Positions 55,826 through 64,000 of a DNA stretch of 64,000 nucleotides are shown piece by piece. The translations under genes and the position numbers were made by a program. How positions within the stretch are numbered: the first letter of the stretch is position 1; every line of letters starts with the position of its first letter. The stretch lies in assembly GCA_022360015.1 (NCBI GenBank), contig JAKSDQ010000260.1, positions 1-64,000 of the forward strand, written 5' to 3'. Origin of the DNA: Cytophagales bacterium (lineage in GTDB: Bacteria > Bacteroidota > Bacteroidia > Cytophagales > Cyclobacteriaceae). Below the pieces are notes generated by a model, which saw only the letters and a program-made list of their open reading frames with translations, did no database searches and had not been told where the DNA came from.

Positions 55826-57142
55826 ATGGAAAGCACAAAAACTATAGTAGCACTTCTCACATTTTCAGCATTTTTATCACCTTTGAAAGGGCAGGAGCAG
55901 TATATGCCTGATTCATTGATTATGGAGATGAAGAGGACGTACAACAAGGAGCGGAGATTGGAGATTTTGTGGGAGATTGTAAAAGAAACTCATGAATCTA
56001 ATCCGGATACGGCAATATATTATGCTAATGAACAACAAAAACTTGCAAAAGTATTAGGCAACGAAGAAAAATTTGTGAAGGCTATATGGGCGCGTGGTAT
56101 CATTCATAAGTTAAATGGCAATCTAAAAGAAGCTGTAAATTGCTTTTTTGAATCTCTTGATTTATATCGTAAAATGAATCGCACGGAAAAGATCGCAATA
56201 GCCCTATACAATATTGGGCAGGTGATCATGGAAGGAAAGAATTTCAGTAATGCGCTTTTATATTTTAAGGAGGCATCAAATCTAAATAACGAGAGAAAAG
56301 ATTATCAGAGGGTAGCTAAAGCCCAATATGAAATAGCACGATGTTATCTGGAAATGGCAAATTATAATAAATCGCTTTTTCATCTTAATCAATGCCTTAA
56401 AATGAATAAATCAAGTGAAAATCAAGGCTTAACCAGTAAGGCACATAATTATTTAGGAATTAATTATTACAAATTGAAAGAGTATGACAAAGCTATCATG
56501 GAATATAGCAAGGCAAGAAGGTACGCGATTGGATTGGCGGACTATGATAAAAAATCAGCGATAGCCTATAACAATATTGGTGAAGTCTATGTAGAAAAAA
56601 AAGACTATCAAAAGGCGTGGTCAAATTTTAACAAGGCCTTGGCCCTTAAGCGAAAACTTGGAGACCAGGAGTTGTTGGCCGGCACTTTGATTAACCTGGG
56701 AAAGTTGGCCTTGTTGGAAAATCGACCCTCAGAGGCAATTTCTTATCTAGAGGAGATAATTTCCATTCTGGATAAAGATCGCTTGAGTGACCATTTAAAA
56801 GAGGCCTCGATTTTGTTGTCAGATGCTTACAAAAGTAAACAGGATTTGACAACCAAAGACCTGCAAAAGATCATGTTACTCAATAAACGATATGCCCGGC
56901 ACATCCATGATTTGAAACAAACAGGCATTCAGGAATCGATGATTTCGACCATATCCAAAAATGAGTTGGAGAATGTCGCTTTACATTTCAAAGAAAAAAC
57001 AAAAAAAACATACTACTTCACACTTTGGATCATCGGCTTGTTAATTATCATAATTGTTACATTTTTGGTATTATTACGTTACAAAGAGAGAAAATTTAAA
57101 TCATTTATCCAGCAGATGTGGAAGGATATTAAGGATATATAA
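55826..57142 (+). CDS. TPR membrane protein, tandem paralogue 2
   Basis: 438 residues from the ATG before the signal peptide (MESTKTIVALLTFSAFLSPL). It has the same layout as paralogue 1: periplasmic TPR repeats, a membrane helix (LWIIGLLIIIIVTFLVLL) and a short tail ending MWKDIKDI. Shared exact blocks with paralogue 1 include ENQGLTSKAHNYLGINYY and LLAGTLINLGKLALLENRPS, so the pair arose by recent tandem duplication. The frame is open 22 codons further upstream, but those codons do not resemble the paralogue. It has no output domain. Confidence 0.87.
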   Translation: MESTKTIVALLTFSAFLSPLKGQEQYMPDSLIMEMKRTYNKERRLEILWEIVKETHESNPDTAIYYANEQQKLAKVLGNEEKFVKAIWARGIIHKLNGNLKEAVNCFFESLDLYRKMNRTEKIAIALYNIGQVIMEGKNFSNALLYFKEASNLNNERKDYQRVAKAQYEIARCYLEMANYNKSLFHLNQCLKMNKSSENQGLTSKAHNYLGINYYKLKEYDKAIMEYSKARRYAIGLADYDKKSAIAYNNIGEVYVEKKDYQKAWSNFNKALALKRKLGDQELLAGTLINLGKLALLENRPSEAISYLEEIISILDKDRLSDHLKEASILLSDAYKSKQDLTTKDLQKIMLLNKRYARHIHDLKQTGIQESMISTISKNELENVALHFKEKTKKTYYFTLWIIGLLIIIIVTFLVLLRYKERKFKSFIQQMWKDIKDI

Positions 57143-57561
57143 TTGCTTGTTTATATGTTGTCCCAATATCCATAACTTGCTTATAACAACTCTATTTTTA
57201 AGACTCAGTTGATTTTTGATCAAAAATTTCTGTTGGTTTGCCTAGACAAACTCATACTGGTTGCACTTCCCTGAAATTATTAGTTTGCTCTAGCAAATTA
57301 TTTGGATTCAATATACTTTTTAACGTTAGATTTTATCCGGATTATGGATAATACTAATCTTAAAGGGTATTTCAAAAATCATATCTGAACTTCAATAAAT
57401 ATAATTAAGCAAATCAAGTTTTATTTAATTCCCCACCATCAGTTATAATCTTCACACGATTTGGTATATTCAATACGGTTACGGAAATACTGGACGAGTG
57501 TCAATTTTATCAAAGACACTTGAACGATGATTATGTTTAACTTCTAAAATTAAAAAATGCT
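57143..57561. other. AT-rich spacer
   Basis: No gene, hairpin terminator or repeat that could be supported was seen between paralogue 2 and the small lipoprotein. Confidence 0.4.
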
Positions 57562-57726
57562 ATGAAAAATCTATTAATGCTAATGTTTGTTGTTGGGTTT
57601 TCTTTTTTATTTTCCGCGTGTCGAGAAGATCCATTGATTGAGTTGCAACCAACTTTTGATTTACCCGATGTAAAAGTTACTGATGGGGAGGATGAAGAAA
57701 ATGAAGGGAAAAGTAAAGATAAGTAA
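57562..57726 (+). CDS. Small acidic lipoprotein
   Basis: 54 residues: a signal (MLMFVVGFSFLFSAC) with a good lipobox, FSAC, then REDPLIELQPTFDLPDVKV and a charged tail (TDGEDEENEGKSKDK). It is followed within 16 bases by a strong terminator, which supports a real short transcript. It lies between the second and third TPR paralogues and may belong to the same system. No family is recognised. Confidence 0.65.
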   Translation: MKNLLMLMFVVGFSFLFSACREDPLIELQPTFDLPDVKVTDGEDEENEGKSKDK

Positions 57727-57741
57727 CTCTATATCAATTTT

Positions 57742-57777
57742 GGTGGCAGGAGTTTCCCTGCTACCGTAATTTTTTTT
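57742..57777 (+). terminator. Terminator of the small lipoprotein gene
   Basis: Stem GGTGGCAGG (57742-57750) and CCTGCTACC (57757-57765), one G-U pair, loop of six bases, followed by GTAA and a run of eight T. Confidence 0.88.
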
Positions 57778-57863
57778 AAAAATATTTAATGGTATATTAG
57801 TAGATTAAAACCCCTGGATCGCGTTTATATTTCCTAGTGTTCGACCCTTTCGACTTTTATGCC

Positions 57864-59225
57864 ATGAATATAAAAATATTTGTTTTTTTGTTGGCGTTTA
57901 TAGCCCCAACAATTGGTCAAGGTGGCCAATTGCCAGACAAGAAGATTATAAAGCTAGAGAATAGCTCTGATAAAAATGAAAAGGTTGAACTATTATGGCA
58001 AATTGTGAAGATAACCTATAACATTCACACTGATACAGCATTATATTTCACTGAGCAACTGCGTAATATGGCCCAAGTCGTGGGCAATGAAGATAGGTAT
58101 TTGAACGCTGTTTGGTACGCTGGCCTAATTTATAAAAGAAAGGGTGCATTAAGAAATGCAGCGACACACTTATTTGAAGCCTACAAAATGTATGAAGAAC
58201 GTAAAGATGAGGAAAATACGGCTGCGGCACTCTACAATATCGGACAGGTATTTAAAGCTGGAAATGATTTTGACAATGCAATTTTATACCTTGAAAATAC
58301 TCTTGATCTATATCAAAAAATTAATGATGATCAACTAGAAGCAAAAACTCATTACGAACTTGCCCGAGGCTACATGGGCGTTGAGAAATATCAAAAATCG
58401 TTATTTCACCTCAATCAGTGCCTTTTGTTAAATGATAGCAGTAAAAATCAATCTCTCACTAGTAAAGCCCATAACTACCTTGGCGCCACTTACTTTAATA
58501 AAAAAGAGTACAACAAAGCCATTGAAGAATATTTTTTATCTATGGAAGCCGCCGAAGGCCTGAAAGATTTTAAGAAAAAATCAGCGATTGCCTACAACAA
58601 TATTGGCGAATCATATTTGTATAGCGGGGATTTAAAAAATGCGGAGATATATTTATTGAAGGCTTTGAAGCTGAAAAAGGAGCTAGGTGATCATGACTTC
58701 ACTTTAAGCACGCAGGTATTGCTAAGCCGGCTGGCCACTAAGAAAGAGGAATATGAGAAAGCACTGGCCTACCTGCAGGAAGGCATTGTGTTAGCGGATA
58801 AGTCTATTATCAACACCAACTTAATGGACGCCCTCGATGAAATTATAGCACTGAACGAACAGCAATCCACCGTAAAGATCCCTTCTGATCAAATCATTTC
58901 CTATTTTAAGATTGAAAACCGACAGGCGAGGCTACTGCGCGGACTCAACGAGGAACTGGGCAGTCTGAATAGCCAGTATGTTTTGAAAAATGCATTCGAA
59001 ACCTACCAGTTATCTGAAGCTAACAGCAGTTTAACTGACAAACTTTCACAATCCAAGGTGATTATTATACTGACCGTGCTACTTTCTTTGTTTACCGGCA
59101 TTTTATCCGTCTATTACGTCAGAAAATATATCGTCCTAAAGGAATTCAAACAAGAAACCACCCTTGGTTTAGAATTAATATCCCACCAATTAGAACGCAC
59201 AATAAAAATGGCTTCCAAAAAATAA
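57864..59225 (+). CDS. TPR membrane protein, tandem paralogue 3
   Basis: 453 residues from the ATG before the signal peptide (MNIKIFVFLLAFIAPTIG). Periplasmic TPR repeats resemble paralogues 1 and 2 (HYELARGYMGVEKYQKSLFH, NQSLTSKAHNYLGATYF), but the last third diverges. A membrane helix (VIIILTVLLSLFTGILSVYY) is followed by about 35 cytoplasmic residues with a short helical segment (ETTLGLELISHQLERTIK). There is no kinase or DNA-binding domain. It is followed, tail to tail, by a histidine kinase and sigma-54 activator pair. Confidence 0.86.
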   Translation: MNIKIFVFLLAFIAPTIGQGGQLPDKKIIKLENSSDKNEKVELLWQIVKITYNIHTDTALYFTEQLRNMAQVVGNEDRYLNAVWYAGLIYKRKGALRNAATHLFEAYKMYEERKDEENTAAALYNIGQVFKAGNDFDNAILYLENTLDLYQKINDDQLEAKTHYELARGYMGVEKYQKSLFHLNQCLLLNDSSKNQSLTSKAHNYLGATYFNKKEYNKAIEEYFLSMEAAEGLKDFKKKSAIAYNNIGESYLYSGDLKNAEIYLLKALKLKKELGDHDFTLSTQVLLSRLATKKEEYEKALAYLQEGIVLADKSIINTNLMDALDEIIALNEQQSTVKIPSDQIISYFKIENRQARLLRGLNEELGSLNSQYVLKNAFETYQLSEANSSLTDKLSQSKVIIILTVLLSLFTGILSVYYVRKYIVLKEFKQETTLGLELISHQLERTIKMASKK

Positions 59226-59326
59226 CATCAAAAAAACCTCAAACCCCCCACTCAAACCCACACTCACACTCCAATTACTGATTATTTCCACACGGGCACC
59301 CTCCCCAAGGAAGTAGTGGTCTCTGT

Positions 59327-60676
59327 TCAGTGGTTGAAAACCAGGGTAAAACTTGTACCCTGGCCGGGTGGGGAAGATACTTTGATGGTGCCGTTATGGA
59401 GGTTCATGATTTGTTTGGACAGGCTTAATCCGATGCCGGAGCCGTTAGGTTTGGTGGAGTAGAAGGGAACGAAGATGCTGTCCAGCTTGGTGTGGTGGAT
59501 GCCTCGGCCGTTGTCTTTGATGGTTATCATCTTTTGACGGTCGTGGGTATTAGTGCTTATGTCGATGGTGCCGTGTTGTTTGTGCCCGAGGGCATGAATG
59601 CTGTTGGTGATGATGTTGATGAGTACCTGTTCAATCAATTTGCGGTCAGCTTTAATGATTTGGCCGGGTGGGGAAAGGCTGAGGGTAAACCGGATGCCCT
59701 TTTTGCCGGCTTCTCCTTTCATGAGCGTAATGATGCCTTCCAGCAGGTTTTTCATATGAATTTCTTCCGGCTTGGGTGGAGGAATTTTGGTGAGTTTACG
59801 GTAGTCATCCACAAACTTTAGCATGCCATCACTTCTTCGCTGGATGGTCTGCAATGAAAACCTGATATCATTGATGTCTTCACTGTTCAGGGATTTGGAG
59901 GGTTTTTGATGGGGGATATGTTTTTCCAGCAACCGCAATAAGCTATCGGTTAACGATGTAATCGGAGTAATGGAATTCATAATTTCATGGGTAAGAATTC
60001 GGATCAACTTATTCCAGGCTTCTAGCTCTTTTTGTTCCATTTCCCGCTCAATATCCTGAAAGATAACCAATTTGTATCGCTGGTTGATTAAGACCATCGA
60101 GCTTACCCCTACTGACAATTGTATGCCGTTACCTAGTGTTATTAGCTGCTTATCGTAGTCACTGGCATTTTCCACCCTGGTAACCAAATCCGGGTGGATG
60201 GTCCCCAGATCATTCCAATGTTTTAGCGCTCCGGCTTTTAGGAGGACGCTTGCTTGCTTATTGATGAGATAAATTTCATTATCCTCTTTCAGGGAAATGA
60301 TCCCAATTGAGATTTTATCAACCATCATTTTGAGAAATTGATACTGTGCTTCTTTTTGGATTTTAGCCTCTTTGATGGTATCTATCATATTAAAAAATGC
60401 CTGGTTTAGTGCTTCGAACGAGGCTCCTAATTTGCTGTCTTCATAATTTACGGAATAGTCGGCATATTGGATAGCCATCAAAAATTTCGATAACTCATAA
60501 TTGGTTTTAGAAATAAACCTCAGCAACTCATAAACCTGGATACTTATCAGGCCCAGCAGAATGATCTGGTTGAACAGTAACTCCTTTCGCCCAAAAATAA
60601 AGGCAAACACGCAAAGGGTAAACAGCAATAGCGCAATTCTTAAAACAACCTTAAAGTTAAACCTTTTAAATAGCAT
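59327..60676 (-). CDS. Sensor histidine kinase (NtrY-like)
   Basis: 449 residues. Two adjacent membrane helices (about 11-30 and 36-53) leave almost no periplasmic loop. A PAS-like domain lies at about 105-215. HisKA has H230 (IRILTHEIMNSITPI), and the HATPase domain has N box NIITNSIHAL, G1 DNGRGIHH and G2 GSGIGLSLSKQIM. It starts 20 bases after the sigma-54 activator gene, its likely partner. The lack of an outside sensor domain means a signal from the membrane, the cytoplasm or a separate protein. Confidence 0.93.
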   Translation of the reverse strand: MLFKRFNFKVVLRIALLLFTLCVFAFIFGRKELLFNQIILLGLISIQVYELLRFISKTNYELSKFLMAIQYADYSVNYEDSKLGASFEALNQAFFNMIDTIKEAKIQKEAQYQFLKMMVDKISIGIISLKEDNEIYLINKQASVLLKAGALKHWNDLGTIHPDLVTRVENASDYDKQLITLGNGIQLSVGVSSMVLINQRYKLVIFQDIEREMEQKELEAWNKLIRILTHEIMNSITPITSLTDSLLRLLEKHIPHQKPSKSLNSEDINDIRFSLQTIQRRSDGMLKFVDDYRKLTKIPPPKPEEIHMKNLLEGIITLMKGEAGKKGIRFTLSLSPPGQIIKADRKLIEQVLINIITNSIHALGHKQHGTIDISTNTHDRQKMITIKDNGRGIHHTKLDSIFVPFYSTKPNGSGIGLSLSKQIMNLHNGTIKVSSPPGQGTSFTLVFNH

Positions 60677-60696
60677 ATGATGTGATTTAAGGAGGG

Positions 60697-62067
60697 TTAT
60701 ATCCCGTATTTTTCCAATTTACGGTACAATGTGGCCCGTGTTATGCCCAGCTCCCTGGCCGCGCGGCTCATGTTGCCGCTATGGTGATTCATGGCCTCCC
60801 TGATGGTTTTTTCTTCCATTTCATCCAGCGTCACCGGCTTGGATGGCTTTTTGGAATCATGAGCAGGGGTTACCAGGAAGTCAGTGTCACTGAGCTGACT
60901 GTCTTCGCCCAAAATCACTGCCCTTTCCACTGCGTGTTGCAATTCCCTGACATTGCCTGGCCAGGGGTAATGCTGTAGCTTGCGGAGGGCAGATTTATTG
61001 GCTTTGATGTTGTCCTTTTTATACTTTTTGCTATAAACCTGCAAAAAATAGTCAATCAATAAAGGAATGTCTTCTTTACGGTCCCTTAAAGGGGGAATCT
61101 GTATTTCAACAGTATTGATCCTGTACAATAGGTCTTGCCGGAAGGTTTTGTGGGCCACCATGTCATAAACCGGCATGTTGGTGGCGCTGATCAGCCGGAT
61201 ATTAATGGGCTTATAGGCATTGGCACCTACTCGTTTTACCTCCCGGTTTTGCAGCACAGTCAAAAGTTTTACCTGCAGGGCTTTGGATAAATTGCCAATC
61301 TCATCCAGAAACAAAGTACCCTCCGAAGCCAGTTCAAAACTTCCGGGCCTATCTTCTTTGGCATCGGTAAATGCCCCTTTGACATGACCGAACAACTCAC
61401 TTTCAAACAGGCTCTCGCTGATTGCTCCCAGGTCGACTTTGATAAATGCCTGGTCTTTGCGTAGCGATTTGTTATGCAGAGCCCTGGCTACCAGCTCTTT
61501 GCCTGTGCCGTTTTCGCCGAGGATCAGTACGTCGGCACCTGTAACAGCCACCTTGTCGATCAGCTCGAAAACCCGCTTCATCACCGGTGACCGCCCTATA
61601 AAGCTGGCAAAACTTTTGTTAATACCGGCAGCAAGGTGTTGCTGGGTACCTTTCAGTTTTTCCACCTCCAGCTTTGATTTCCTCAATTGTAAAGCAGACA
61701 GAATCGTAGCCAGCAGTTTTTCATTGTTCCACGGTTTAAGCACAAATTCTACAGCCCCCTTTTTGATAGCGTCCACGGCAATATCGATTTCACCGTAGGC
61801 GGTCATCATCACAACGCTCAGCGCCGGGTCTAACTTCAGGATGTTTTCGAGCCAGAAAATGCCTTCCGAACCGTCATGGTCACCTTTTTTATAGTTCATA
61901 TCCAGCAGTACCACGTCAATGTTTTCTTCAGGAATGATGTCGCTGATATCTTCCGGGTTTTGGCAGGTTTTAACGCCTGAGAATTCCTGCTTTAAAAACA
62001 TTTTAGCGGTGTGCAGCACGTCGGCATCGTCGTCTGCTATTAATATATTGGCTTTGTGTTTTGGCAT
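60697..62067 (-). CDS. Sigma-54-dependent response regulator
   Basis: NtrC-type activator of 456 residues from the ATG before KHKANILIADDD. The receiver has D56 as phosphoacceptor (VVLLDMNY) and K111. The AAA+ domain has Walker A GENGTGKE (184-191), the sigma-54 contact loop GAFTDA (231-236, a common variant of GAFTGA), Walker B TLFLDEIG and sensor PWPGNVREL. A Fis-type helix-turn-helix ends the protein (SGNMSRAARELGITRATLYR). With the kinase downstream it forms a two-component pair, divergent from an ABC permease gene that is a likely target. Confidence 0.95.
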   Translation of the reverse strand: MPKHKANILIADDDADVLHTAKMFLKQEFSGVKTCQNPEDISDIIPEENIDVVLLDMNYKKGDHDGSEGIFWLENILKLDPALSVVMMTAYGEIDIAVDAIKKGAVEFVLKPWNNEKLLATILSALQLRKSKLEVEKLKGTQQHLAAGINKSFASFIGRSPVMKRVFELIDKVAVTGADVLILGENGTGKELVARALHNKSLRKDQAFIKVDLGAISESLFESELFGHVKGAFTDAKEDRPGSFELASEGTLFLDEIGNLSKALQVKLLTVLQNREVKRVGANAYKPINIRLISATNMPVYDMVAHKTFRQDLLYRINTVEIQIPPLRDRKEDIPLLIDYFLQVYSKKYKKDNIKANKSALRKLQHYPWPGNVRELQHAVERAVILGEDSQLSDTDFLVTPAHDSKKPSKPVTLDEMEEKTIREAMNHHSGNMSRAARELGITRATLYRKLEKYGI

Positions 62068-62273
62068 CGTGTTTATTGGTAATTGACAATGGATAATTAT
62101 AGGGGGGTGATTTGATGGTTGATAATTAGCATTGGACAAATAGTGTTGGTTGGCGTTTAAGTTAGGTAATTGTATTATAATTATACAGTTTTTTGTTTAA
62201 AAATTAAACACAAATTTTGTTTCAAATGCAAAGGTTATTTTTTAAATATATGATAATCAGATAGTTGAAAAGA

Positions 62274-62362
62274 TGGCATTTGTTTTGACTAGTAACTGTT
62301 GGATAAGTTTCCTGAACGGAATGTAACTTAACAGTTTACAAAACTCTGGAGACATTTTTTGC
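62274..62362 (+). promoter_or_regulatory. Possible sigma-54 promoter sites before the ABC permease
   Basis: Two imperfect candidates lie in the divergent spacer. TGGCATTTGTTTTGA (62274-62288) has the right spacing but GA instead of GC at -12. TGGAGACATTTTTTGCA (62347-62363) has GG and GC, but one base too many between them. Neither is a full match, so the assignment rests mainly on the neighbouring sigma-54 activator. Confidence 0.25.
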
Positions 62363-62388
62363 ATGGTTAACTTTCAATAAATTCAGTG

Positions 62389-64000
62389 ATGATTAAAAAC
62401 TACCTGATTACCGCCTTACGAAATTTATCGCGTAATAAAACTTATGCGGCCATTAATATAACCGGCTTGTCGATTGGTATTTCCTGCGCGGTTGTAGCTT
62501 ATCTAATGGTAAGTCAAATGACTGGCTTTGATAAAAAGCACCGTAAAAAAGATCGAATTTTCCGGGTGGTTACCATGTCAAAACAAGATAATAGGGAAGA
62601 ACGTAATGCTGGCGCACCATTGCCCATGAAGGAAGCTCTCATAGCGTTTTTTCCTGAATTTGAAAAAATTTCCATACTGCACAAATATGATGGTGGTCTC
62701 ATTACAGTGCCTTCGGCTGATGGTGATCAGGTCAGTATTCAGGAGGAGGATGGTATTGCTTTTACTGATGAAAATTTTTACCAAATACTAGACAGGGAAT
62801 GGCTGCAAGGTAATCCGCTGCTTGCTTTAAAAGCACCCAACAGTGCCATTTTATCGAAGTCATTGGCAGAAAAACTTTTTTCCGGTCAGGAGGCATTGAA
62901 CAAAACAATAAACCTGGATAATAAATATGATTTTAAGATTACAGGTGTAGTAGCCGACCTGGATGACAACAATACGGATTTTAACTTTCATTTGCTTGCC
63001 AGTTTTGCAACCATATCCGACGAAATGGAAGTGGAAGATTGGGGTAATTTATCCAGTGATACACAGTGCTTTGTGTTAGTACAGGATAACGCAGTTTTAC
63101 ATGATGCCGAAACCAGAATGGCGGAATTGATTAAAAAGTATTATGAACAGGATGATCAGGCAACGAAGTTTCATCCGTTACAGCCCTTCGCAGACATTCA
63201 TCACAACAGGGCTTATGGGAGTTTTCACAGAATTGCTCCCAAAAGCAACATCTGGACCCTCATCTTTGTTGCGCTGTTTCTAATTATAACAGCCGGCATC
63301 AATTTTGTGAATCTTGCCACGGCCCAGGCCATAAAAAGATCAAAAGAGATCGGTGTTCGGAAAGTATTAGGCAGCTTTAGAACGCAAATCAGGTGGCAAT
63401 TTCTGGTTGAGACCATGATGATTTCCCTGCTGGCTATTGTCATCTCCTTGGGTTTCGCAGAGTTGCTTTTAATCAAGTTTAATCAATACCTGGAATTGTC
63501 ATTAAAAATTGATTACCTGGATGATCTGAAATTTTGGGGATTTTTGCTCATCGTATGGATATTTGTAACGATACTATCAGGTTTATATCCTGCTTTTGTT
63601 TTATCCCGATTCAGGCCTGTGGCGGCCTTAAAAAATTCAATTACCACTAAAAACGCAGGTGGAATGCCTTTAAGGAAAGGGCTAATTGTATTTCAATTTG
63701 TGATTTCACAGGTGTTGATGATGGCTACTATCGTAATCATGTATCAAATGCATTTCATGAAGAATCAGGACATGGGCTTCGAAAAAGAAGCCATTTTGAA
63801 TATTCAGTTACCGAACAAAAATGAAAACAGTCGTAAAGCATTCGTGCAAAAGTTAAAGCAAATGCCGGCTGTATCATTTGTTACAAGCGCAATGGATTCA
63901 CCCGCTTCCAACTCGATTTGGAAGTCGAATTTTATTTTAAAAACCGACAGCGGCGTTGTTGAAAGCGATGCCCAGATTAAAGTTTGTGACCAACATTATG
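62389..64000 (+). CDS. ABC transporter permease, FtsX/MacB type (cut by window end)
   Basis: The first 537 codons are present without a stop; the family is about 790-800 residues. An N-terminal membrane helix (YAAINITGLSIGISCAVVAY) is followed by a MacB-type periplasmic domain (about 45-280). An FtsX core then has three helices, with the conserved cytoplasmic FVNLATAQAIKRSKEIGVRK before VLG. A second N-terminal-like repeat begins LRKGLIVFQFVISQVLMMAT. Such permeases pair with an ATPase to export small molecules or to drive envelope machines. The ATPase gene is not in view. The divergent sigma-54 activator and kinase probably control it. Confidence 0.9.
   Translation, partial: MIKNYLITALRNLSRNKTYAAINITGLSIGISCAVVAYLMVSQMTGFDKKHRKKDRIFRVVTMSKQDNREERNAGAPLPMKEALIAFFPEFEKISILHKYDGGLITVPSADGDQVSIQEEDGIAFTDENFYQILDREWLQGNPLLALKAPNSAILSKSLAEKLFSGQEALNKTINLDNKYDFKITGVVADLDDNNTDFNFHLLASFATISDEMEVEDWGNLSSDTQCFVLVQDNAVLHDAETRMAELIKKYYEQDDQATKFHPLQPFADIHHNRAYGSFHRIAPKSNIWTLIFVALFLIITAGINFVNLATAQAIKRSKEIGVRKVLGSFRTQIRWQFLVETMMISLLAIVISLGFAELLLIKFNQYLELSLKIDYLDDLKFWGFLLIVWIFVTILSGLYPAFVLSRFRPVAALKNSITTKNAGGMPLRKGLIVFQFVISQVLMMATIVIMYQMHFMKNQDMGFEKEAILNIQLPNKNENSRKAFVQKLKQMPAVSFVTSAMDSPASNSIWKSNFILKTDSGVVESDAQIKVCDQHY

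Noticed and set aside
62347..62363. Consensus sigma-54 promoter
   Set aside because: The GG to GC distance is 11 bases, not 10; sigma-54 sites are strict in spacing, so it is kept only as a weak candidate.
1..64000. tRNA, rRNA, CRISPR or prophage genes
   Set aside because: No cloverleaf, ribosomal sequence, regular spacer array or phage structural gene was seen on either strand by eye.

Overview
The window looks like chromosomal DNA from a Bacteroidota bacterium, most likely the Cytophagales (Fulvivirga/Flammeovirga-like). The grounds are FecI/FecR/TonB-receptor and SusC/SusD gene sets, a giant hybrid two-component regulator with Reg_prop blades, TPR and FG-GAP outer-surface proteins, many lipoproteins, genes without Shine-Dalgarno sites, and promoters with the Bacteroidota -7 box TAnnTTTG (seen at tyrS, glnS and the gene at 45102). 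No rRNA, tRNA, CRISPR array, transposase or prophage gene was seen.

Layout. 0.2-3.5 kb: tyrS and a sugar nucleotidyltransferase on the minus strand, separated by a 1.1 kb AT-rich spacer with a possible small RNA. 3.8-8.1 kb: an ECF sigma / FecR anti-sigma / STN-type TonB transducer trio. 8.1-12.3 kb: a minus-strand operon (SDR, acyl-CoA dehydrogenase, APH-type kinase, 3-hydroxyacyl-CoA dehydrogenase) resembling the phosphorylation-dependent 4-hydroxyacid pathway. 12.5-20.9 kb: a REC-PAS-histidine kinase, a haem/FG-GAP lipoprotein and a 1412-residue hybrid regulator. 21.2-23.2 kb: a SigK/RskA/fasciclin operon. 23.5-38.2 kb: nutrient uptake and use (Tat-exported sugar isomerase-like protein, TonB receptor, FGGY kinase, SusC/SusD pair, FG-GAP/UnbV lipoprotein). 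38.4-50.5 kb: mixed housekeeping and orphan genes (glnS, AlkA, creatininase family, GDSL esterase, HExxH lipoprotein, a nucleosidase-like protein, a GCS2-CBS fusion). 51.5-59.2 kb: TPR proteins, including three tandem paralogues, next to a cluster of decayed genes. 59.3-64 kb: a histidine kinase / sigma-54 activator pair divergent from a truncated FtsX/MacB-type ABC permease.

How it fits together. The window is dominated by envelope sensing and outer-membrane uptake, with three independent regulatory styles side by side (ECF/anti-sigma, hybrid two-component, sigma-54). The most unusual items are the kinase-containing beta-oxidation operon, the SigK-RskA-fasciclin module paralleling the mycobacterial mpt70/mpt83 arrangement, the tandem kinase-less TPR membrane sensors beside an almost loop-less histidine kinase, the GCS2-CBS fusion, a 234-bp foldback element with terminal inverted repeats plus a partial second copy, and several broken genes (an ankyrin gene with a frameshift and a stop, a VOC gene with its middle missing, a C-terminal remnant before the GCS2 gene).
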